NCBI RefSeq assembly: GCF_014217565.1
Contig: NZ_CP043661.1
Span: 620,001 to 684,000, forward strand
DNA: 64,000 bases
Direction: 5' to 3'
Origin: Kribbella qitaiheensis
GTDB lineage: Bacteria; Actinomycetota; Actinomycetes; Propionibacteriales; Kribbellaceae
Below, in pieces: positions 11,436 through 18,528 of this stretch. The stretch's first letter is position 1, and every line of letters begins with the position of its first letter. The notes below the pieces were generated by a model, which saw only the letters and a list, made by a program, of their open reading frames with translations, made no database searches and was not told the origin of the DNA. A program made the translations under genes and the position numbers.

Positions 11436-12971
11436 GCGGTTTCTTTCTGGAGTAGTTGGTCGTAGTCGGCCAGTGATGGCGTCGGCCGTTGGGTCGTCGC
11501 AGCGTGGGACGCGGTGGGTGGAACCGGGACCGGCGGGGAGGTCGCGCCGGCTGAGGTCATCGCGCTGCGTGCGGTGACCGCGACCAGGTCGGGATCGAAG
11601 TTTCCGAGCACCAGCGCGCCTTCGATGCCCGCACTCACCACGGTCGCGGTCATGGTGCGGTGGAGCAACAGCACCCCGATCAGGGCGCGGGTGCCGGGCC
11701 CGTCGCCGTGTTGCTTGCGGGCGGCGTCCCAGAACCGTTGATGAACCGCCGTGAACGCCCCGGATGCTCGCGCGGTGACCAAGGCGGTGGACCCGGACAT
11801 GGCGCCGGGTTTGCGGGTGAGGACTTCCAGATAGTGGTCCAGAACGAGATCCTCGCTGCCCTTGTGCAGCGACCGGGTATGTTCAGCGATCACCTTGCCT
11901 GCGTCGAGCACGATCACCGCGGTGGCGCCGAGACGAACCTCGAGCCGGCGACCAGCGAACCGGGGCCGGGACCGAGTAGTACGACTGGCGGACACAGACC
12001 CGTGCTTTGGCGTCGACCCGGCATGACAGCGGGGCCGAGACATCGAAGGTTTCACTCGGCAGCGGGTTCAGCAAGACCAGTTCACGGGCCGCGGCCGCTC
12101 CCACGGTCTCGGCGCGGGCACCGATGCGGCGCGCGTCGTCGCGGGCATCGGCGGCGGCCAGGGCCTGGTTCAGCGCGGCCAACGATGCCACGTGCGGGAC
12201 AGGAGTGAGGTGCCGTCGGCGGAACCGGCCGATCTCGCCCTCGACACCGCCCTTCTCATGAGCACCCTCTAAGCCTGGCGCGCAGAAGAACGAGTCATAG
12301 CCGTAGTGGGAGCGCATCGCGATGAACCGTGGATGCTCGAACCGTTCCCGGCCCAGCGCGACCCGGATCACCGCGGGCCTGAGGTTGTCGTAACGGATCA
12401 TCCCGGTCGGTACCCCACCCAGCGCCTCGAACGCACGCACATGCCCATCCAGGAACGATTCCTGGGTCTGATTGGCATAGGCAACATGGACCGCTTTGCC
12501 CGAATGCGACAGCCGCAGGCAAAACATGAACACCTTCATCACCACCCCAGCGATCACCGCAGTGAACTCCCCGAAGTCGACCTCGGCCTCCTCGGCCGGT
12601 CCATGAGTCTGGGGCACCATCACCTGCGCCCGGTCCCCACCGATCTCGGTCTTCAGCTGGGCGACCAACCCCCGCACGCTGGACTCGGCCACCACGACAC
12701 CCTCTTCCTCCATCAGCCGCTGCCAGACCCGGCGAGCGGTATGCCGCTGCTTCTTCGGGGCGTCCAGGTCCGCGGTCAGCCAGCCACCGATCGTGGCCAG
12801 ATGCGGGCCCAGCACCGGCGCCACACGCTCTGGAGATTTCCGCGTCGGAGGCACCGCATCACCCAACGCCAGACGCACCGTGCGCCGATGGACCTGGTGG
12901 CGCTGCGCCAGTGCCCGGATCGACAAACCTTCATCTCGACGCTCGCGTCGGATACGTTCGAACTGCTCCAC
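11432..12971 (-). pseudogene. istA: IstA-like transposase of IS21, frameshifted
   Basis: An N-terminal helix-turn-helix (LSIRALAQRHQVHRRTVR) is followed by an integrase-type core with DFGEF, YDNLRPAV and EKGGVEGEIGRFRRR, and a C-terminal beta-barrel region. The frame breaks near 11962-11965, where the coding strand has four Cs in CCCGGCCCCG. Deleting one C joins SYYSVPA to RFAGRRLEVRLGA without a gap. I prefer the GTG at 12971, which follows AAGGAG, to the longer open frame to 13067. With the frame restored the protein is about 510 residues, normal for IstA. If the extra base is real, the element cannot move on its own. Confidence 0.88.
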
Positions 12972-13525
12972 TCTCGATCTCTCCTTCAACCCCTCCACCT
13001 CTCGTGATCGCCTTGGCAGACGACACGAACGTAGAGGACTGGATGGTCGAGGGTGGAGCCAAATCAAGCCATCACTACCGCCCCAAGTGGGGCCAAATCA
13101 GACTGGCACACTCATCCACGCCTACACAGCCAACGCCTGCTGGCTCGAACTCGCACTCACCGCCGCAGACCTCCTCACCTGGACCCAAGCACTCTGCTTC
13201 ACCGCCAACCTGGCCCGCACCGAACCAGCCACCTACCGCTACCAGATCCTCCACACCGCAGGAATCCTGGTCCGCACCGCCCGCGGCCGGCACCTACGAC
13301 TCGACACCGACTGGCCCTTCGCAACCCACCTCACCACCGCATTCCAGCGCCTCCGCAACGCCCCCTGGCCAGCCACCTAGCCACAACCCCCGACCCAACA
13401 ACCAAGGACCCGGAATCCCGCCCACCCGACGCGACAGCCGGGCCACACCCACGCCACCAACCCTCAAACCGCCTAAAACAAGGCACCAGAAGACACGCCG
13501 AAACCCCATGAAACATCTGGGCTAG

Positions 13526-13857
13526 ACAGACCACATCGTCGCTGGTCAGGAGCACCTTTCAGTTCACCAACACAGCCCTCATCCCCGAGAGCCGTGAAAG
13601 CGCCGGGCTAACTAGACCAGACCGGGGAACACTCCAATCGTGCACAGCCTGTGTCGTTCGTTGACTGATCAGGGGATGATGCAGCGATGGGTTAGCTGTC
13701 CTGCGATAGTAGGCGAGATGTGTCAGCTGAAAGGTACCCGCCGAGCGGAGCCTCGGCAGGTCAGATACTAAGAGCCAGTCGGCCAGCGACGAGTGGAGAT
13801 GAAGCCGGATGAAATGGTGGAGGTGCTCCGCGCCGTCGATGCCTGCGGGAGGGAATC
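13526..13857. other. Gene-free stretch upstream of the LuxR-type regulator
   Basis: No convincing gene, RNA or repeat is seen. GC content begins to fall here compared with the neighbouring IS. A 30-codon open frame at 13799-13891 overlaps the regulator start and looks accidental. The segment presumably holds the promoter of the regulator; I see no clear -10/-35 pair. Confidence 0.4.
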
Positions 13858-14832
13858 ATGCCGGGTTTTCAGGGGTTTTCACCTCAGGTAGCTGAGATAA
13901 TCCGGAATGCTGATCGGACGATACGATATGTAGTCCCTGGAGAGCGGCGCCGTCTCTACAATCAATGGCGCGTCACGATGGGAACGATCGCCCCGGTGGA
14001 TAGTTTTTATGTTGCCTTCTTTCGAGATGATCGGTATCTCGTAGTCCCGTATATATTTGATGAGCCGCAAGAGTATGAACCGCCCAGCTTCCAGATGTAC
14101 GGATCGGAAGGAATGGCGGCGTGGATAAGGCGCTACGCGAAGCCATATGTATACGGCATGGATAATGGAAGTCTGCTGAACAAGGGGCATTCATTTGGTG
14201 ACGAGGAGCGTCTTTCTGGTGACGCAATCGTGATTCCTCTCCTAAGAACATCATCCGACGGACAAGTGGTCATCGGGATCGCTTCGATGCAGACCTATCG
14301 ATCAAATGTATACACCGAAGATACTGCCCATGCCTTCCAGATCCTGGCGCGAAGCGTTTTAGTAGCGTTAGCGCGCGAACTTGAAGATGAGGGCCATCAA
14401 AGGATGTTGCTAACTGCTGGCGAAATGGCGTCCGATTCCTCGGTCTCGGTGGCAGATATCATCGAGGACTTCGGGCATAAGCTGGAAAGCTTGCGCCTTA
14501 AGATCGACATGCTGATCAAGAGTGAACTGTTGAACCCCGAGCGCTTGCGGCAAGATCTCACCGATCTGCGTGAGCTATGCGAGCGAAACCAGTCCGAGGT
14601 TGCTGAATTACTCATGGTGCCGTCGCTGGATGCTCGGGCGCTATTGGGAAAGCTGACGCCGCGCGAGACGGAGATTGCGGAGCTCATTTGCATTGATCTT
14701 ACCAATGAGGAGATTGCCAGCAGATTGAGTATCTCGGAGCCGACGGTTAAGACTCACGTCACTCGCATCCTGAAGAAATTTGGCGTGCGCCAACGTTCTG
14801 CGGTCGCAGCCAAACTTCGTCCGTTCGGATAG
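13858..14832 (+). CDS. LuxR-family regulator with GAF-like N-terminal domain
   Basis: A 324-residue protein. Residues 25-180 look like a GAF sensory domain (MGTIAPVDSFYVAFFRDD, VIPLLRTSSDGQVVIGI), followed by a helical linker at about 190-255. The C-terminal LuxR helix-turn-helix (LTPRETEIAELICIDLTNEE and VKTHVTRILKKFGVRQRS) fills the last 65 residues. GGGAGGG lies just upstream of the ATG. Codon use is far more AT-rich (many ATA, AGA, TTT codons) than its neighbours, which points to transfer from a lower-GC host. It lies in the IS-rich region, not next to the biosynthetic genes, so a role in their control is not supported. Confidence 0.88.
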   Translation: MPGFQGFSPQVAEIIRNADRTIRYVVPGERRRLYNQWRVTMGTIAPVDSFYVAFFRDDRYLVVPYIFDEPQEYEPPSFQMYGSEGMAAWIRRYAKPYVYGMDNGSLLNKGHSFGDEERLSGDAIVIPLLRTSSDGQVVIGIASMQTYRSNVYTEDTAHAFQILARSVLVALARELEDEGHQRMLLTAGEMASDSSVSVADIIEDFGHKLESLRLKIDMLIKSELLNPERLRQDLTDLRELCERNQSEVAELLMVPSLDARALLGKLTPRETEIAELICIDLTNEEIASRLSISEPTVKTHVTRILKKFGVRQRSAVAAKLRPFG

Positions 14833-15046
14833 TAGGGTATTGCCGTCTGTCGGCCTCACCATGCGAAGGCAAGCGTCGGCCGGTACCGCTCGCATATACG
14901 ACTTTGTCTTACCTCCATAGTCAAGCATGTTCCGACTTCGTCTACTGGTCGGCCGGGCGACTGCTTGCCCATAATGGCAAATACGGCCAGATAGCGGGAC
15001 CAATAAGTCCATGCGCGGCCGGCATGTTCGAGCATCGGAGGGTATT

Positions 15047-15364
15047 ATGAGAAGGTTGAAAGTCGTACTCGGAAGCATGCTTTTGGCATTGGTGCCAGTC
15101 ACCGTTCTCGCTACTCCAGCACACGCGGCGGTGCGCCTCGGAGGGGTGTCGGTTGCTGGCGCTTGCGCCAACCAATGGCCCGGGAGCCAAGTCGTCCTAC
15201 TTAGCCAAAACGTCTTCGGCTGGAAGTGCAGGTTCTGGAGCTCGCTCGGACCTGTCTACTACGGCGTCAACCTCAATCAACAGTGCGCTGCGCAGTACGG
15301 TGGAGGCGCTTACGCCTCATACAGCGATTACAACAATCCCTACTCGTGGAGCTGCTACAGGTAG
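15047..15364 (+). CDS. Small secreted protein with Sec signal peptide
   Basis: A 105-residue protein. The ATG at 15047 has CGGAGGG five bases upstream, and I prefer it to an earlier in-frame ATG at 15011. Residues 1-28 form a Sec signal peptide ending ATPAHA, with probable cleavage before AVRLGG. The mature part is about 77 residues with four cysteines, rich in Tyr, Ser and Asn (GGGAYASYSDYNNPYSWSCY). I do not recognise the family. Four cysteines and export suggest a disulfide-stabilised extracellular peptide. A terminator hairpin follows directly. It shares the lower GC of the preceding regulator. Confidence 0.72.
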   Translation: MRRLKVVLGSMLLALVPVTVLATPAHAAVRLGGVSVAGACANQWPGSQVVLLSQNVFGWKCRFWSSLGPVYYGVNLNQQCAAQYGGGAYASYSDYNNPYSWSCYR

Positions 15365-15378
15365 GTGTCGCGCGCGTG

Positions 15379-15405
15379 CCCCGCCTTTGCTACTCGAAGG
15401 CGGGG
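15379..15405 (+). terminator. Terminator-like hairpin after the secreted protein gene
   Basis: A 9-bp perfect stem CCCCGCCTT / AAGGCGGGG with a short loop begins about 15 bases after the stop codon. Confidence 0.75.
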
Positions 15406-16186
15406 CCCATTGCCTCCGTGTTGCTAATCAGCGGCCGCTGGCCAAGCCTTCCACTCCAGCACGGTCGGACGATCGCCTCCACCGCTCAGGAAGTCCGTGA
15501 CCGCACTACCTGCCTGCACTATCGACACCTCAGAGTCCTGTGGCCATCCTTCGTCGTGACCCCTGTAGCTGGTCCGCGGATCCGGGACATGGACGCGGAA
15601 CTGCCGGTCAGAGACTCGGCCGGACCAGGAGCGGCCCGGTCCAATCCGAGCTCCGGTTCTTTGTAAGCCGTTCAGTAAGTCACTTAATTGCTTCAACTGC
15701 CTGCCTGGCGCGGTGTCTTTGGCGAGAACCGGCCTATCGGGCCGGACCCCACGCCCGCCAGCTGGACACGCCACCTTCACCACAACATTGCCTCAGGCCA
15801 CGGCACTCACCCCTACGCCAAACCCTGGTGAGAAAACCTCACTGGTAGCATTGCTTGCTGACCTCGCTAATCTGGGGTCGATTAACGGCCGCCCACTTGA
15901 CGCCTCGAGATGCGAGCGGTGTCGAAGCGGTCGCAAACTCTTTCCTGACAGCGCTGCAGATTGCCAGTAGGCGGATAGGCCGAGAGCATACTCGACCTGA
16001 AAGGTGCCCGGTTTCGTAGGGAAGATCTGCTGGCCGGATCGTCGGACGGCTGACGGTCGCCTCAGGCCGAGGCTGCGGGGTTGACGCCCGAGCTGACGGC
16101 GCTGGTCGTGCTGTGGCTCGGCGGCACCCGCGCGGGGCAAGCCGGGTCGCGTACGCCGACGAGCTGCTGTTGCCACCAGCTCGGAC
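15406..16186. other. Stretch without recognisable genes
   Basis: Open frames occur on both strands but none has family-like sequence, a good start site or consistent codon use. I see no RNA gene or repeat. It is likely eroded DNA between the low-GC segment and the TPR remnant. Confidence 0.45.
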
Positions 16187-16540
16187 CTACGAGTTAGGCC
16201 GCGCCTGGCTGCGAAAGTGAGCCAGGTTGCCCTGGGTCGTAACGGTATCGGAGTGGTCGGCCCCGAGGAATCGCAACTGGTCGGCGAATAGTTCTTCGGT
16301 AGCGGTGACCGCACCGACGATGTCGCCAGCCTTGCTGCGCCAATTGGGCCAAATTGTTGCAGGTGATCCGAACATTTGGGTGGTCCGGGCCGAAGACCTG
16401 AAGGGAGTCGACGGGCAATTCCTCTAGGCAGTTGCGGCTCCCACTGCATCTCCGGCTTCGCCTCGCCAGCGCGCCAGGTTGCTACGAGCATTGAGGGTAT
16501 GCGGATGGACGAGACCCTGCATGCGTATTCACTCGGTGAG
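16187..16540 (-). pseudogene. Decayed tetratricopeptide-repeat (TPR) protein gene
   Basis: Read on the minus strand in three frames, the segment gives successive about 42-residue repeat units: NLARWRGEAGDAVGA, then VDSLQVFGPDHPNV, then SKAGDIVGAVTATEELFADQ and LRFLGADHSDTVTTQGNLA. This pattern (NLA.WRGEAGD..GA......LGPDHP.T) is typical of actinobacterial TPR proteins of the kinesin-light-chain type. At least two frame changes and one stop interrupt it, and no beginning or end is found. Confidence 0.65.
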
Positions 16541-16562
16541 CAGTTCTTTAAAGGCAGTGGGG

Positions 16563-16736
16563 CCCCTTACCATCCGCCGACACCTTGAACCGACCTGCCG
16601 CCTTGCTACTCTTCACCTGAAAAAGCCTTCTTGTACGGGGACAACTGGACTCTCCACAAGCCCGATTTCCCTTACAGACAAGGCGCTTTCGCCTTTTTAC
16701 CTCACGTGTCGCACCAATTTCCGTGAAACGCCGAGG
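16563..16736 (-). mobile_element. Truncated, inverted end of an IS1380-type element
   Basis: On the minus strand this segment closely resembles the left end of the element at 9294, including the inverted repeat (plus strand CCGTGAAACGCCGAGG, 16721-16736), the leader, and the first codons of the transposase (SKAAGRFKVSADGKG). Similarity stops at 16563. The outer flank is CTAG. It is a separate, diverged copy with everything after about codon 16 lost. Its outer end cuts into the WhiB-like remnant. Confidence 0.8.
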
Positions 16737-16959
16737 CTAGGACGCCGGTAACCTGCGGTTGGGTGGCGGCGAACCTTACGCAGGTTTCGAAGACGGGGCA
16801 CTCGGTGCGGCATTGTCGGACCCAGGTGGCCGATCTCCTCGAGCGGGGTGTCTTGGTCCGCGTCCCAATCGGCCGGTGTCGTCGGCACGGCGTGAGCGTG
16901 ACCATTGCTTCGTACAGGTCATCTGCGGTGCGGTTGATCAGGTGCTGGTCGCGCCCCAT
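16737..16959 (-). pseudogene. Decayed WhiB-like regulator remnant
   Basis: The minus strand encodes VRQCRTECPVFETCVRFAAT followed by VTGVLA, which resembles the CxxC...C iron-sulfur segment (here CxxxCxxxxxC) and the G[VI]W/L turn of WhiB proteins. The upstream half reads naturally only if the frame changes twice (LTPCR, then TPADWDADQDTPLEEIG). The C-terminal DNA-binding tail is cut off by the IS1380-type end at 16736. It overlaps the end of the VOC gene, so it was probably the last gene of that operon. I am moderately sure of the family. Confidence 0.5.
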
Positions 16960-17369
16960 TCATGGGCGGGGACGTCGTGGAGGTGTTCGGTGAATTCCCA
17001 GAGGTGGTTCTCGTGGTCGAGGGACAGGTACTGGCGCAGGCCCCAGGGTTTGTTGCACGGCTCGTGGAGGATTTGAGCGCCTTCGGCGAGCGAGTGTGCG
17101 TGGTGCTTGTCGACGTCCTCGACCCAGACGATCAATTGGGCGGAAGCAGGTGTGCCGGTAGTCGGGACGGTGAGGCGTTCACCTGCCTTGGCGAGCATGA
17201 CCACGCCGCCGCCAGTGTCCAGGTCGGCGTGATGGACGATGCCGTCGACGGTTTGGCGGAGTAGCTCTTGGAAACCGAACACCCTGGTGAGCCAGTCGAT
17301 CGCGGTCGGTACGTCGGTGTAGGCCAATTCGACGACGACCCGAGGGAATCCAGCGGCGGGGTTGTACAC
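16938..17369 (-). CDS. VOC-family protein, candidate drug-binding self-resistance protein
   Basis: A 143-residue VOC (glyoxalase/bleomycin-resistance fold) protein with two beta-alpha-beta-beta-beta modules: VVVELAYTDVPTAIDWLTRV, and later LIVWVEDVDKHHAHSLAEG closing with LSLDHENHLWEFTEH. The GTG at 17369 has GGGAGG five bases upstream. It is last in a minus-strand run after the aryl-acid ligase and cyclodeaminase genes (gap 56 bases). In the thiocoraline cluster, TioX, a VOC-fold protein, is thought to sequester the bis-intercalator. By position and fold this gene could do the same. The alternative is an ordinary VOC enzyme; no metal-site assignment is possible by eye. Confidence 0.82.
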   Translation of the reverse strand: MYNPAAGFPRVVVELAYTDVPTAIDWLTRVFGFQELLRQTVDGIVHHADLDTGGGVVMLAKAGERLTVPTTGTPASAQLIVWVEDVDKHHAHSLAEGAQILHEPCNKPWGLRQYLSLDHENHLWEFTEHLHDVPAHEWGATST

Positions 17370-17425
17370 CAGCACCTCCCGTTGTTGGCGATGGCCGGCC
17401 TTGAGGAAGACCGGCCATCGTGGTC

Positions 17426-18493
17426 TCAGAAAGTGAGCTGGGGAGCGGCGGGGACGTGGCCACGCAGCGAGTACGGATCCAGTACGTCGTCCGGCCGGCA
17501 TTCGATCGACATCTTGGTGCCGAGCCCGAGCTCTTCCGCGGCCGCCATGATGACGTCGAGGGCGAGGTGGTCCTCGAAAGCGACGCCGGTGGAGTCGAAG
17601 ACCGTCAGGGTCTGGCGATGGTGAGCCCACTCTTCGGGATGCGCGCACAGATAGGCCAGTGACGGCCCGATCTCGTCCTCGGCGAGCTGCTGGCATTCGC
17701 CTTCGTTGCGGGCCTGTTCGCGGTGGTCGACGCAGACGAGTGCTCGCCGCAGCAGGCTGACCGGGAGTTCGGTTTTGCCGATCTCGTCGGCGCCGAGTGA
17801 GTTGATGTGCAGGTGCGGACGGTGCTCGCCGTCCGGAAAGACGGGCCCTGCGCCCACAGGGACCGACGTGGCTGTGCAGAGTACGTCGGATTCCGCCAGG
17901 ACGCGCTCCGGGGAGGCGAATTCCAGGTCGAGTCCGAGGAAGGCGGCGCGGCTGAGAAAGCTCTTTGCGTGCTGCTCTTCGATGTCGAACACCAACACCT
18001 GCTTGATGTCCATCACCTGGCTCAGTCCGTGGAGTTGGGTGACGGCTTGAGCGCCGGCGCCGATGAGTCCGACGACCTGTGAGTCCGGATGGGCAAGGCG
18101 TCTCGTTGCGACAGCGCTGGCTGCACCGGTGCGAAGCGCGGTGAGCAGGACGCCGTCGGCGAGGGCGACCAGTCGGCCGGTGTTGTCGTCGATCCGGGAG
18201 ACCGTACCGAGGATGGTCGGCAGGTGGTGGTCGGCGACATTGCGCGGGCTGTAGGAGACCGTCTTGACAGTCACTCCGAGTCCGGGGTCGCGGTGTGGCA
18301 TGGTCTCGATGACGCCTGGGATGTCACCGGTTCTGGTGAAGCCTGTGCGCATGGGCGACTCGGCCCGGCGGCCGTGGCCGAGCTCGGTGAAGCCGGCCTC
18401 GAGGGTCGAGATCATGCGCTGCATCAGCGCGTCCCGTCCGACGACGTTGAGCAGCCGCACCATGTCGTCCTGGCAGAGCAGCCAGGTGTCCAT
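17426..18493 (-). CDS. Ornithine/lysine cyclodeaminase family protein (probable L-pipecolate supply)
   Basis: A 355-residue member of the ornithine cyclodeaminase/mu-crystallin family. The substrate-side N-terminal half holds RTGFTRTGDIPGV and VKTVSYSPRN; the NAD-binding Rossmann motif is GLIGAGAQAVTQLHGL (residues 139-154). Members convert ornithine to proline or lysine to pipecolate (RapL type), or act as imine reductases and opine-type synthases. Because NRPS module 2 has an unusual pocket suited to a six-ring imino acid, lysine to L-pipecolate is the best-fitting role. I chose the ATG at 18493, which has AGAGGA nine bases upstream, over the GTG at 18502. It lies 35 bases after the ligase stop. 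Confidence 0.88.
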   Translation of the reverse strand: MDTWLLCQDDMVRLLNVVGRDALMQRMISTLEAGFTELGHGRRAESPMRTGFTRTGDIPGVIETMPHRDPGLGVTVKTVSYSPRNVADHHLPTILGTVSRIDDNTGRLVALADGVLLTALRTGAASAVATRRLAHPDSQVVGLIGAGAQAVTQLHGLSQVMDIKQVLVFDIEEQHAKSFLSRAAFLGLDLEFASPERVLAESDVLCTATSVPVGAGPVFPDGEHRPHLHINSLGADEIGKTELPVSLLRRALVCVDHREQARNEGECQQLAEDEIGPSLAYLCAHPEEWAHHRQTLTVFDSTGVAFEDHLALDVIMAAAEELGLGTKMSIECRPDDVLDPYSLRGHVPAAPQLTF

Positions 18494-18528
18494 CAAGATC
18501 ACTCCTCTGGTTGGTGTCGAAGGTCTGG

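Larger units (their letters stand above)
10527..13114 (-). mobile_element. IS21-family insertion sequence (istA-istB)
   Basis: A 2588-bp element with TG...CA ends, a 6-bp target duplication TCCACG (10521-10526 and 13115-13120), and related ends TGAGTATGACA and TGAGTGTGCCA. TTGGCCCC-type subterminal repeats occur near 10543, 10565, 13057 and 13089, as expected for the multiple transposase-binding sites of IS21. It carries istA and istB on the minus strand with overlapping ATGA. It sits inside the IS1380-type transposase gene, so it arrived later. Confidence 0.9.
9413..13380 (+). pseudogene. IS1380-family transposase, disrupted by IS21 insertion
   Basis: The N-terminal part (9413-10526) starts at GTG with SHAGTALLRELA, contains the DDE-type segments LHFDATLL and ASADSAGATHVF, and stops matching after MRNLPFH. 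The C-terminal part resumes at 13115 with AYTANACWLELALTAADLL and ends PWPAT at 13380. Removing the IS21 element and one copy of its TCCACG target repeat joins the halves in frame through LPFHAYTANACW. The reconstructed protein is about 457 residues, a normal length for this family. The gene was intact before the IS21 insertion and is now inactive. Confidence 0.88.
9294..13521 (+). mobile_element. IS1380-type insertion sequence, split by an IS21-type element
   Basis: The outer element is bounded by imperfect 16-bp inverted repeats: CCTTCACGTTTCACGG at 9294-9309 and CCATGAAACATCTGGG at 13506-13521. Flanking tetranucleotides are CTAA on the left and CTAG on the right, a near-duplication. Inside is one transposase gene on the plus strand, interrupted at codon level by an IS21-type element at 10527-13114. 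A second, truncated end of a related element lies inverted at 16563-16736, also flanked by CTAG. Confidence 0.8.

Noticed and set aside
13799-13891. A 30-codon frame (MKPDEMVEVLRAV...) ending inside the LuxR-type regulator start
   Set aside because: No family resemblance, and it overlaps the regulator; probably chance.
15424-15783. Open frames on both strands between the secreted protein and the TPR remnant
   Set aside because: No domain-like sequence, poor starts, and overlapping frames of similar length on both strands.
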